Shown: positions 50,754 through 59,888 of the stretch, one piece after another
Layout of the letters: every line of letters starts with the position of its first letter
Numbering within the stretch: position 1 is the stretch's first letter
Assembly: GCA_934698975.1 (NCBI GenBank)
Contig: CAKUVR010000003.1
Span: 121,415 to 185,414 of the forward strand
Length of the DNA: 64,000 bases
Origin: Cryptobacteroides sp934698975
Lineage (GTDB): Bacteria; Bacteroidota; Bacteroidia; Bacteroidales; UBA932
Direction of reading: 5' to 3'
The notes under the pieces: model-generated
Told to the model about the DNA's origin: nothing
Database searches by the model: none
The model's input: only the letters and a program-made list of their open reading frames with translations
Made by a program: the position numbers and the translations under genes

Positions 50754-51554
50754 ATGCGGAAGATTCTTATTCTTTTGATGTCGGTCGCGCTTTGTGTGTC
50801 CTGCTCCGAGCAGTTCAACGCCGCTTACTTGCTTTCCGGCGGGGCCAAGGTGGCTCAGGCAGCGGCTCTGACCGACTCTCAGATCCAATCCTATGTCGGT
50901 CAGTATGTCCAGAAACTGGATGCGGAGAACATTGTTCTTCCTGAGACCAGCCCATACGTCAAGAGAGTCAGAAAAATGACTTCAGGAATCACATCTGTGA
51001 ACGGTACTCCGCTTAATTTCAAAGTCTATAAGACGAACGAGGTGAACGCTTTCGCTTGCGCCGATGGAAGTGTCAGGATATATTCCGGGCTTCTGGACGC
51101 CATGACGGATGACGAGGCTCTTGGAGTTGTCGGACATGAGATCGGTCATGTCGCCCTCAAACATTCCAAAATGCAGTTCAAGCAGGCTCTTCTGACCTCT
51201 GCCCTCAGGGATGCCGTTGTGTCCACAGGCGGAACGGTCGCGGTTCTCACCGCATCGCAGTTGGGGGACTTGGGCGAGGCTTTGATGAGCGCCGGTTTCT
51301 CAAGAAAGCAGGAATCCGCCGCTGACGACTATGGTTATGACTTTCTGAAGAGTGCCGGCAAGAACCCTTGGGCTATGGCCATGGCCTTCGAGGAACTTCA
51401 GAGGCTGTCCGACGGGAGCACGGCTTCCGGCACTCAGGCCGCTGCTGGTTCTTCCGTAGGCCAGCTGTTTTCGACTCATCCGGCCACATCTGACAGAATC
51501 GCCAGAATGTCGGAAAGGGCGACGAAGGACGGGTTCAAGAGACCCGCGAAATAG
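50754..51554 (+). CDS. M48-family metalloprotease lipoprotein (LoiP-like)
   Basis: 266 residues from ATG at 50754, giving a lipoprotein signal (MRKILILLMSVALCVSC). Zinc motif VVGHEIGHVALKH (HExxH) and the third ligand in KQESAADDYGYDFLKSAG. The C-terminal FSTHPATSDRIARM is typical of M48 members such as LoiP/BepA. Likely a periplasmic-face envelope quality-control protease. Its stop is only 3 bp from the stop of the convergent PBP1C gene, with no terminator between. Confidence 0.9.
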   Translation: MRKILILLMSVALCVSCSEQFNAAYLLSGGAKVAQAAALTDSQIQSYVGQYVQKLDAENIVLPETSPYVKRVRKMTSGITSVNGTPLNFKVYKTNEVNAFACADGSVRIYSGLLDAMTDDEALGVVGHEIGHVALKHSKMQFKQALLTSALRDAVVSTGGTVAVLTASQLGDLGEALMSAGFSRKQESAADDYGYDFLKSAGKNPWAMAMAFEELQRLSDGSTASGTQAAAGSSVGQLFSTHPATSDRIARMSERATKDGFKRPAK

Positions 51555-51557
51555 ATG

Positions 51558-53804
51558 TCAATCATTTTCAGCGATGGTGAATCCGACGGAGACTGTCCTT
51601 CCGGATTCATCCACGGCTGTGACAGTGTGTCTGCCGACAGATGGCGTGAGTGTCATCTGGTGAAGCATTTTGGTCTGTCCGACATATTCATTGTCAAGAT
51701 GCCAGAAGATTGTGACGGCAGGATTCCTGTGCGCCAGATTGAAGGTTATTCCCTGGATTGTTCCGTCCAGCTGGCGGGGAATGTATATCTCGGCCCCGTT
51801 TTCCGGATAGATGAACTCCATTGTTGATTCGAGCCCGTCAGCGCTTCCTGGCTGTATTGGGGAATATTCAGGATGGTGCTGCCTGTAATACCACTCCATC
51901 GAGGGCGGGAGAATGAACACCTTTTGTCCGTCGATGATTCGATGGTAGGGGCAAGGCTCGCTTTTGATGGCTTTTCTTGGTAGGGCAAGCGTGTCTGCCC
52001 GTTCGCAGTTGACACTTCTCAAATGGCCGGATTCATGGCAGACTTCGGCCACAATGTAATCTCCGTACACGGGTTCCTTGAACCACCCGTTCCTTGAATA
52101 TTCGGAGTCATATTCCCTGACGGGAAGGAGGTTGAATATGTCGAACATCACCGGCCCCGCGGCTCTCGCTCCGACAAGGCCGGGCACCCCCTGCCCTTGG
52201 GCGTTGCCAGCCCAGACTCCGACTGCATAGTCGGGGGTGACGCCGACTGCCCAGGCGTCCCTGAATCCGTAGCTTGTCCCTGTTTTCCATGCCACTTTTT
52301 TGACGGATGTGACAAGCCGCCAGTCGATTTCGTCCGGTCTGTTGACCTCCTTCAATGCGTCGAATGTCCACCACAGTGCGCTTTTGTCCAGAAGCGGAAA
52401 TCCGTGTAGCCTGTCGCCTTTCTTGTTGTGAAGAGTGTCGGCGCTTTGGTAGGCCGCAGACATTTTCGAGTACAAGGACGTGACATCGGCCAGTGTCCCC
52501 TCCGCTCCTCCCAGAATGAGGGACAAGCCGTAGTGTGATGCGTTTTGGCTCAATGTCGTCATTCCTCCTTTGCGCAGAATGTCCAGAAACTTCGGAACTC
52601 CGAAACGTCTCAGCATATGGACGGAGGGAACATTCAACGAACGCGCCAGTGCCTCAGAGGCAGGAACCGCTCCGTTGAACTGCCTGTTGAAATTCTGCGG
52701 GGAGAAACCATTCAGATTGATCGGCACATCCGGAAGCAATGTGTTGGGAAGAATATCTCCATCCTGAAGTGACGCGCAATAGAGAACTGGTTTCAGGATG
52801 CTTCCCGTACTTCTTGGCGAACGGATGATGTCAACCTCGCTTCCAGGCCGTTTCCGCGCCGGGTTCGCATTGCCGACGTATGCCAGAACCTCACCTGTGC
52901 GCACATTCTCCACAATGGCGGCCAGATCGCATATTCCATTTTGTGACAATTCGTTGTTCCATTGGTCGGCGACCGCTTCCACCTGTCTCTGCAGATTGAT
53001 GTCTATTGTGGTCCGGATCCGTTTCCCGGGAGATGTTTTCCAGTAATATTCAGTAAGATGATGCGCCTCTTTGGGCAGAGCCACCGGCTGGCTTGGCAAG
53101 GGCTCCTCGCAAGCCAACACCAAATCCAGAGAATCGATGTGGCCTCGCTCGTAGAGGGTGTTAAGCAAACGGTTCCTCTTTGCCAGAAGCCTCTCCCTGT
53201 TCTTCCCGGGGTGTATTTCAGCCGGGGCGTTGGGCAGGACAGCGAGAGTGGCCGCCTCACCCCAGGATAGTTCCTCCGGAGGACGTCCGAAATATCTCCA
53301 TGAAGCCGCTTCCAGACCGATGACATTGCCTCCGAAGGGTGCATGTGAAGCGTAAAGCGCAATGATTTCCTTTTTGCCGCACCTGAGTTCAAGGCGTGTG
53401 GCAAGGATTGCTTCTGTAAGTTTCTGTCTGAATGTTCTTTCCTTCCCCCGGGACATCCTGATGACCTGCATCGTGATCGTGCTGCCTCCGCTTGTGACTC
53501 TGCCCGCGCGCAGATTGCCGGCGGCGGCTCTTGCTATGGACACGGGATTAACTCCGTGATGAAAGGCGAACCATCTGTCCTCGAACTCTATGAGTGCTGT
53601 CTGGAATTTCTCTGGCACAGAGTCAGACGGCGGAAACCTCCATTGGCCGTCGGCCGCGATTCTTGCCCCGAGAAGCTCGCCGTTCCGGTCTGTCACGACA
53701 GTGGAATAACAAGTGTCTTTGAATATGTCTCCGGGCAGACAGAACAGATATGCCGTCAACAGGGCGGCAATGACTCCGCCCGTTATCATTGATTTCCTCC
53801 GCAT
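51558..53804 (-). CDS. pbpC: penicillin-binding protein 1C
   Basis: 748 residues. N-terminal membrane helix, GT51 glycosyltransferase with FEDRWFAFHHGVNP (catalytic Glu at 75) and TSGGSTITMQVIRM, transpeptidase with SPRSTGSILKP (Ser335-x-x-Lys338), SLN and WKTGTSYGFRDAW (KTG), and the C-terminal BiPBP domain ending HTVTAVDESGRTVSVGF. It polymerises and may cross-link peptidoglycan. The alpha-2-macroglobulin gene ends 2 bp upstream, the known pbpC/A2M pairing. Confidence 0.95.
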   Translation of the reverse strand: MRRKSMITGGVIAALLTAYLFCLPGDIFKDTCYSTVVTDRNGELLGARIAADGQWRFPPSDSVPEKFQTALIEFEDRWFAFHHGVNPVSIARAAAGNLRAGRVTSGGSTITMQVIRMSRGKERTFRQKLTEAILATRLELRCGKKEIIALYASHAPFGGNVIGLEAASWRYFGRPPEELSWGEAATLAVLPNAPAEIHPGKNRERLLAKRNRLLNTLYERGHIDSLDLVLACEEPLPSQPVALPKEAHHLTEYYWKTSPGKRIRTTIDINLQRQVEAVADQWNNELSQNGICDLAAIVENVRTGEVLAYVGNANPARKRPGSEVDIIRSPRSTGSILKPVLYCASLQDGDILPNTLLPDVPINLNGFSPQNFNRQFNGAVPASEALARSLNVPSVHMLRRFGVPKFLDILRKGGMTTLSQNASHYGLSLILGGAEGTLADVTSLYSKMSAAYQSADTLHNKKGDRLHGFPLLDKSALWWTFDALKEVNRPDEIDWRLVTSVKKVAWKTGTSYGFRDAWAVGVTPDYAVGVWAGNAQGQGVPGLVGARAAGPVMFDIFNLLPVREYDSEYSRNGWFKEPVYGDYIVAEVCHESGHLRSVNCERADTLALPRKAIKSEPCPYHRIIDGQKVFILPPSMEWYYRQHHPEYSPIQPGSADGLESTMEFIYPENGAEIYIPRQLDGTIQGITFNLAHRNPAVTIFWHLDNEYVGQTKMLHQMTLTPSVGRHTVTAVDESGRTVSVGFTIAEND

Positions 53805-53806
53805 TC

Positions 53807-56800
53807 CTATTCAGAGACTCTGGCTGTGCCTGAGGCCGTGTTCGCGCTGATGTGCGGGTCGTACATGGCCTCGCATTTCACCGCAGGAAGGATGAACTCG
53901 CCTTGGTATGACGCGTGCATCTTGATTCTGAATGTCTTGCTTGTTCCTTTCGCCAGATCGAAGAACCAGATGACACGGTCGTCCCTGATGTCCATGTATC
54001 TGAAGGAAGCCGTGGCCATACCTCCACCGGACAGTCTGTCATTGACAATCTCCCATCCGGAAGGAATCATCTCGGTCAACGCCAGATTGGTATAATCCTT
54101 TGTGCCGCTTATGTTGCTGACAGAGATACTTACCGTGAAGTCAGCGCCTTGCCGAAGATTCCGAGGATCCAAAGTGCCGCCGTTTTCTCCGATGTAGGAG
54201 ACCTTGATGCCGAGTCCGCTGGATTTGGCTTCGACCTTGTCGCCGAACTCGGGTGTTACGGATGTGATCAATGTGGCGTAAAGGCTGCCGTCCATCTTGT
54301 TGGTGATGTCAATGCTTCCGTTTTCCGTGTCTACCTCAGCCTTGCCTATGGACTTGGCGCTCTTTATCTCAACGATGTTGTCACCCTGCCTGACCTCCGC
54401 CGAAATCGCGTCGGTGCCTGTCTTCAACGCAAGGTCTCTCATGGCGCAAGTCGTGAAAGCGATTTCTTGAGTAGAGTACCATCCGCCGGTGAACGCGCCG
54501 GACACTTCCTGGGCCAGTTCCATCGCTTCAGGCAGAGCATCGGTGAGAACCAAGGCCTCAAGCGCTATCGCCTTGTCCCTTATCTGGGAACCGAACGTCC
54601 TGCCAACCTCTTGATAATCGGAGAAATTGGTCTTCAGTCCAGAGATTATGTCCTCTGCCACGGCCTTCTTTCCGCTCAAAGAATATGTTGACGCCAGCAT
54701 CCATGCGGCCTGAGTGGAAAGATTCTCACTTTCCTTCAGCCTGTTCATGGCGCCGCTCTCAGCCTCTCCGTTCATTGCCAATGTGTATAATCTGTATGCT
54801 TGCTCAAGATCTCCAAGACCACCATTGTCTGAATTGCGGTAGTCCTGAATGTTCCTCTTCTGGAATCTTGACCAGCTGGCCAGCACACCCTTGCTGACAT
54901 TGAATCCGTTCCGCGCCGCAGAAATCATGAACTGACCCGCCATTGAGCTGACCCAGCCGTTTGCATCGGTGTCTCCCGGCCAGTAGGTGAATCCACCGCT
55001 GCCGAGCTGCCTTTGGTAGAGCTGTCGCAGAAGTTCGGGAATCATCCCATCGATCTGTTTCCTCTTGTCTTCCGGGAGCATATTCCTGATTGCCATGAGG
55101 CTTATTCCTTTTGAGGAGATTTGTTCAGTACAATTGTATGTGTAGTTTGAAAGGAATGTGAATATCCCTCCACAGTCAACAGAAGGGAACCCTGTGAGTT
55201 CCAATGTGGCCCACTGGCCGCCGTCCGTCGTGAAAGGGGTGAATCCGAAATGTTTTGACGCTCCCTTGCCGATCATGGCTTTGGTTACCGAGAGCACAGG
55301 CGTGTTCGAAGTACGCACTTGGACGGAGATCTTCTCGACGGCCTTGTGACCGTTGCCGTTGGCGGTGACATGGATTGTGGCCATGCCTGTTCCGGTGGCC
55401 TCAAGGTTGAATCTGACAAGTTTGTCCCCAGGGTTGTCGAATGTCACGGCCGCCTTGGAGTCTCCTGTAAGTTTCAACGGACCTTCGGTCCTCACGCTGA
55501 TCTCGGCATTTTTCACACCGTTCTCCAGAGCGAACACATTGACCGGCATTGAAACTTTTTCGCCGGCTCCGATCACACGTGGCAAGGAAGGAAGCACCAT
55601 CAAAGGTGACCTGACAGGGACTGTCTTCTCAGCATTGCCGTAGGCTCCGTCCTTGGCGGCCACAAGCATGACCCTGACGCTGCCTACGTACATCGGCAGT
55701 TTGACCTTGTGGGTCGCTGATCCGCTTTGGAGCGTGAAAGGACCGATGTATCTGACAACGGCGTTGAACCTGTTGTCCTTCTTGGCTCCGATGATGATGT
55801 TCTCGTCTCCGCCGATGCTGAACATAGGGGAGAACCTGCCACTGTAGGCTCCGATCACGTCATCGTAGATGTCCCAGGTGCTGACTCCCAAGGCCTCTCT
55901 GGCGTACATGGCGCTCCACGGATCCGGTGTCTTGAACGCTGTCAGATCCAAAAGCCCTTCATCCACAATGGCCAACGTGTAGGTCATAGGTCTGCCGTTC
56001 CTCTCCTTTACCTTGATGGAGAATCGCTCTTCCGGGCGAAGCACGTCAGGCATTGTGATGACAGGCTCCAGATGAGAGTCCTTATTGTTGACCAGGACCG
56101 GACGTACTCCATACAGCCTGATCGGAAGATCGTTCCCCGAATTCTCGTGCGGCTGGATCAGCGTTACATGGATGTAGAAATTCGGAGCCATTTCCGGAGT
56201 CACTTTGAATGAATATGTCGCGTCGCCTTCCCCGGAGGTCTTCACCCATGCTCTGGATATCACCGTCCTGGAATTCTCCAGCGAGACAAGGGCTTGACCC
56301 TTCGAGGCTGCGGGAATATACACCGTCACTACATCGCCCACGTCATAGGAGTCCTTGTCCGTTGAGAACGACAGCATCGTGAGCGCGTCAGGGTCTGCCT
56401 TGGAGGATCTTCCCCTGTATGCCGGCCAGTCCACATAAACGATGCCGCCGCTTGTGTGGCCGCTTTCGGTGTCGGTGACAAGTACGAGATAGCGTCCCCA
56501 CTCCGGGTAATCCACCTTGAACTGAACCGAGCAGTCCTTGTTCCCGGACTTGAGTGTTCCGGATGCTATCACGTTGGCGGAGGAACTGTTGACGTAGGAG
56601 TCAAGGCTCTCCGCGCGGCTTTCCCACCACCAGCTCCATTTCATTTTGTAGATGGAATATTCCAATTTGTGTCCAGACACCCTTGCTCCGTTCTTGTCGA
56701 CGACAGCGATGTCTATCTTGTAGTCCTTGTCCGTCTCAAGGTACACGCTTCCCGCCTCCTTCGGAATCTTGACTCCGACGTATGATGAATATGGAGAATA

Positions 56801-59350
56801 CGGTACCGACATGGAGCTGAAGCTTACGTCACCACCTTGCTCTTCCACCGAAGTGACGATGTCGGCTCTCAGCATTCCTGGAGCGTCAGCGGCCGCCGGC
56901 ATCCCTACATCAAGTCTGGCCTGACCGTACTGGTTGAGTCTCACGTCAACCAACTTGTGCTCACTGGACACAAACTCGGACAACGGGCTGGAGAATGAAT
57001 ATCCCTCGAATCCTTTGAAGGTTGAGGAACCTTTACTGAGGGTCATGCTGACCTTTGCCGTCAGTCCGGCGGCCGGTGGACCGGTGAGCCAGCTGGATGA
57101 GAGGCTGACAGGAACTGAACGGCCTCCATCGATCACATCACTGTTGAAATCAGTCGTGATTTTCAATCTGTTGGGCTTAATGCTCTCAATCTTCAGAGCC
57201 TTGTGGAACGTGGCTCCGCCAATCTTGAAGTAAGCATGCCATGTTCCGGTTGGATCCTCGGCCTTGGTCGGAACAGAGAACGCATAGAATCCGTTCTTGC
57301 CGTTGCTGTTGATCTGTTTGGTATAGAACTGCCCTTCCGGCGTGTAGATCTCCATCACGGTCGGGTGACTGTCAGGAATCCTGTTCCCCTTGTCTTCCAG
57401 AATCATGGTGACGTGGAGTGTGTCTCCCGGTCTCCATACCCCTCTTTCCCCATATATGAAGGCTTTAAGCCCTTTTTCCAGAGCCTTGCCTCCCACATCA
57501 AACCGGCTCAGTGATTTCTGCTCCCCATCGGTGACTTTCAGATAACTGGTGGCCCAGCCCCTTTTCGCCACGATGACAAACGGCTTCCCTGAAAGATTGA
57601 TCTCTGCCATTCCGTCAGTGCCGGTCTTGGCGTAGCCGATTTCCTTGAGCTGGTAACTGTAAGCGTAGAGTTCCGCGTTGAACACAGGGTCAGTCGACAG
57701 GATGTCGCTCACGCTGACCCATATCTTGTTCCCGCCGGCATATTTGGCTATCACTCCCAGGTTGGACGAGAGAAGATTGATTGACGGGAACCTGTCGTCC
57801 TCCATATAGTAGGTCGGTTTGAGCGGATTGTCACGGTCCTCCCAGTTGTATTTGTCCCAATCGTAGAAACTGTCATAGATGTACGGATAGGGTTTGTCCC
57901 ATTCCTCATCGTCCTCCTCGGTGACATCTTCGGAAGAGATGTTCACCATCTTGTCTGTCGGAGCGCCGCTCTTGAAAGAATCACTTTTGCCATAGACTGA
58001 ATATTCCTGCTTGAACGACAGCCTTATACGATAGATGGCTCCAGGTTCCTGCTTGAAGAATCCGGAAAGATCCACGGAATAGTCTTGCCATTTGTGCAGG
58101 TTCTTGGACGGGTCAGAGTCCAGACGTATGCTTCTTTTATAGACAAGCCGTCCGCAGCGTCGAAGCGAGTTGTCTCCGGAAAGAGAGTTCTCCTGCAGGA
58201 ATGTCAGCACATTCGCCTCGTATATCTGTATGACTCTGATGTCCACGGCGTTGAGGTTGACTGCCTTGAACGGGAGGATCAGTTCCTTGGAGTTCGGCAG
58301 GATAGTTCCCGAGATTGGAATCTCCACCGCCGGTTTCAACTCCGTGGCCGAGAATTTCTTTGAATATTCTTGACCCAGCCTCGCGCCGTCGTGGCTCTTC
58401 ACGGCACCTGACACATTCAGGGTGACCGGCCCGTCAGCCGGGTTCTCGTAGAACACCCTGACATGGGCGTTCTCGGCCTGTATGTAGTAACGTCCTACTC
58501 CCTCCATCGTGAATAATCCCGTGTTGTCATCCACATCGGCGAGCGCTTCGGTGAAATAGATGTCGATGTAAGGATCGTCAGCATCCACGCGCTCGGCTCC
58601 TAGAACCTTGAAATCACCGGTGGCAGGGATGGTGATCTCCAATTTTGAGTCTGTGACGAATCCTGTGTCGCCAGACTTCAGTTTGATTCTCAACAGTCTG
58701 TCCTTTGTGTCTCTCGGCAGGCCTATTATCTCGAAATGAAAACTTCTTGGATCCGTGCCAGCCGTCACATTGGTCTCAGCGCTGTGGTCGGCATACTCAT
58801 ATTCAAGCATTGTCTGGACTTTTTCGAGCGGAAGTTCCTCTGTCAGGGAAATCGTGCCTTCCACGCTGGCTTTCTCAGGAGAGGCCGCCGTGATTGTGAT
58901 CTCATTCATTGAGAGCACGGCTTCTTTGATGGCCACCAAAAACTTGAATGTGAATTTTTTGAATTTCCTGTCGCCGACTTTCTGGATTTTGTCAAGACGA
59001 AGTTTCCCGGTGTACGATTGCCCTGGTTTGAGCGCTCCGTTGTCTGGAATGAACTCTATCATGTTTGGCGAGAGCCATCTTGCGGCACCTTTTACAGACG
59101 GCGTGAATGTGAGGATGCCGTCCTTGAGGTCCGCCCCGGGAGTCGCATCCGGGATGTCGGACGCAAGTTCCACACGTATTGTGGACTTGTCTGAGATTAT
59201 CCCGCCAGTGTAAGCCTTAATGAATGTCGCGAACTCGGTGCTCTGTCCCTTGCTTTTGCCGAAACGGCTGCAAGATGTTCCTGAAAGAATCAGCAGTATA
59301 GCCACCGACAGAATGGCAACGATGGATTTTGTCGAAATCTTGGCGCTCAT
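53807..59350 (-). CDS. bacterial alpha-2-macroglobulin lipoprotein
   Basis: 1847 residues with a lipoprotein signal (VAILSVAILLILSGTSC). MG-type beta domains throughout; bait-region/A2M core with IYGERGVWRPGDTLHVTMIL, the A2M segment DIYDDVIGAYSGRFSPMF, the thioester motif NYTYNCTEQISSKG (CTEQ at about 1407-1410), the alpha-helical toroid after it, and a C-terminal receptor-like MG domain. It is held to trap proteases that reach the periplasm, with PBP1C repairing the wall; the two genes are 2 bp apart. Both catalytic thioester residues are kept, so the trap should be active. Confidence 0.92.
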   Translation of the reverse strand: MSAKISTKSIVAILSVAILLILSGTSCSRFGKSKGQSTEFATFIKAYTGGIISDKSTIRVELASDIPDATPGADLKDGILTFTPSVKGAARWLSPNMIEFIPDNGALKPGQSYTGKLRLDKIQKVGDRKFKKFTFKFLVAIKEAVLSMNEITITAASPEKASVEGTISLTEELPLEKVQTMLEYEYADHSAETNVTAGTDPRSFHFEIIGLPRDTKDRLLRIKLKSGDTGFVTDSKLEITIPATGDFKVLGAERVDADDPYIDIYFTEALADVDDNTGLFTMEGVGRYYIQAENAHVRVFYENPADGPVTLNVSGAVKSHDGARLGQEYSKKFSATELKPAVEIPISGTILPNSKELILPFKAVNLNAVDIRVIQIYEANVLTFLQENSLSGDNSLRRCGRLVYKRSIRLDSDPSKNLHKWQDYSVDLSGFFKQEPGAIYRIRLSFKQEYSVYGKSDSFKSGAPTDKMVNISSEDVTEEDDEEWDKPYPYIYDSFYDWDKYNWEDRDNPLKPTYYMEDDRFPSINLLSSNLGVIAKYAGGNKIWVSVSDILSTDPVFNAELYAYSYQLKEIGYAKTGTDGMAEINLSGKPFVIVAKRGWATSYLKVTDGEQKSLSRFDVGGKALEKGLKAFIYGERGVWRPGDTLHVTMILEDKGNRIPDSHPTVMEIYTPEGQFYTKQINSNGKNGFYAFSVPTKAEDPTGTWHAYFKIGGATFHKALKIESIKPNRLKITTDFNSDVIDGGRSVPVSLSSSWLTGPPAAGLTAKVSMTLSKGSSTFKGFEGYSFSSPLSEFVSSEHKLVDVRLNQYGQARLDVGMPAAADAPGMLRADIVTSVEEQGGDVSFSSMSVPYSPYSSYVGVKIPKEAGSVYLETDKDYKIDIAVVDKNGARVSGHKLEYSIYKMKWSWWWESRAESLDSYVNSSSANVIASGTLKSGNKDCSVQFKVDYPEWGRYLVLVTDTESGHTSGGIVYVDWPAYRGRSSKADPDALTMLSFSTDKDSYDVGDVVTVYIPAASKGQALVSLENSRTVISRAWVKTSGEGDATYSFKVTPEMAPNFYIHVTLIQPHENSGNDLPIRLYGVRPVLVNNKDSHLEPVITMPDVLRPEERFSIKVKERNGRPMTYTLAIVDEGLLDLTAFKTPDPWSAMYAREALGVSTWDIYDDVIGAYSGRFSPMFSIGGDENIIIGAKKDNRFNAVVRYIGPFTLQSGSATHKVKLPMYVGSVRVMLVAAKDGAYGNAEKTVPVRSPLMVLPSLPRVIGAGEKVSMPVNVFALENGVKNAEISVRTEGPLKLTGDSKAAVTFDNPGDKLVRFNLEATGTGMATIHVTANGNGHKAVEKISVQVRTSNTPVLSVTKAMIGKGASKHFGFTPFTTDGGQWATLELTGFPSVDCGGIFTFLSNYTYNCTEQISSKGISLMAIRNMLPEDKRKQIDGMIPELLRQLYQRQLGSGGFTYWPGDTDANGWVSSMAGQFMISAARNGFNVSKGVLASWSRFQKRNIQDYRNSDNGGLGDLEQAYRLYTLAMNGEAESGAMNRLKESENLSTQAAWMLASTYSLSGKKAVAEDIISGLKTNFSDYQEVGRTFGSQIRDKAIALEALVLTDALPEAMELAQEVSGAFTGGWYSTQEIAFTTCAMRDLALKTGTDAISAEVRQGDNIVEIKSAKSIGKAEVDTENGSIDITNKMDGSLYATLITSVTPEFGDKVEAKSSGLGIKVSYIGENGGTLDPRNLRQGADFTVSISVSNISGTKDYTNLALTEMIPSGWEIVNDRLSGGGMATASFRYMDIRDDRVIWFFDLAKGTSKTFRIKMHASYQGEFILPAVKCEAMYDPHISANTASGTARVSE

Positions 59351-59494
59351 ATACCTTAAATATATTATAGGTGTATTCGGTTATAACGTTCTTCTGAAGT
59401 TCCCTTTTTACCATTCAAGGCGTAACTTCATAAGACATCAAATTTAGGAATTCTTTTCCGGATATTCAACAACCTGCCATTATTTACTTCGGCG

Positions 59495-59533
59495 TGACAA
59501 TTTGTCAGCATTGTGGTGGTGGCACAGCCTTTG
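59495..59533 (+). promoter_or_regulatory. inverted repeat overlapping a putative groES promoter
   Basis: TGACAATTTGTCA (59495-59507) is a perfect 6-bp inverted repeat around one base. A possible promoter is TTG (59502-59504), 21 nt, AGCCTTTG (59526-59533), so the repeat covers the -33 region. It would suit a heat-shock repressor site; the CIRCE consensus is absent. Inference only. Confidence 0.4.
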
Positions 59534-59549
59534 ATTTCAACCTCAGCGT

Positions 59550-59567
59550 CTCCGGAGTTGACCGGAG
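59550..59567 (+). other. hairpin in the groES leader
   Basis: CTCCGG pairs with CCGGAG around AGTTGA, 32 nt before the groES ATG, in the expected untranslated leader. It could modulate mRNA stability or translation with temperature. Confidence 0.4.
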
Positions 59568-59599
59568 CGTAGATAAAAAACATTAAAAAACTTTATATT

Positions 59600-59866
59600 A
59601 TGATCAAACCATTGGCAGACAGAGTCTTGGTTGAGCCTAAAGAGGCTGAGACAAAGACGGCTTCAGGTCTTTATATACCTGACACAGCAAAAGAGAAACC
59701 TCAGGAAGGCAAGGTGATTGCCGCTGGCCCTGGCAAAAAGGACGAACCTATGGAGGTCAAGGTTGGTGACGAGGTCATTTATGGCAAGTATGCCGGAACA
59801 GAGGTTACCGTAGAGGGTAAGAAATATCTTATCGTCAAGCAGTCAGACATTCTGGCTATTCTGTAA
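59600..59866 (+). CDS. groES: co-chaperonin GroES
   Basis: 88 residues, full length: MIKPLADRVLVEPKEAETKT, mobile loop ASGLYIPDTAKEKPQEG, then GDEVIYGKYAGTEVTVEG. Caps the GroEL chamber in the cytosol. groEL follows after 22 bp. Confidence 0.97.
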   Translation: MIKPLADRVLVEPKEAETKTASGLYIPDTAKEKPQEGKVIAAGPGKKDEPMEVKVGDEVIYGKYAGTEVTVEGKKYLIVKQSDILAIL

Positions 59867-59888
59867 TTTTCAATAGGAGGAATTTATT

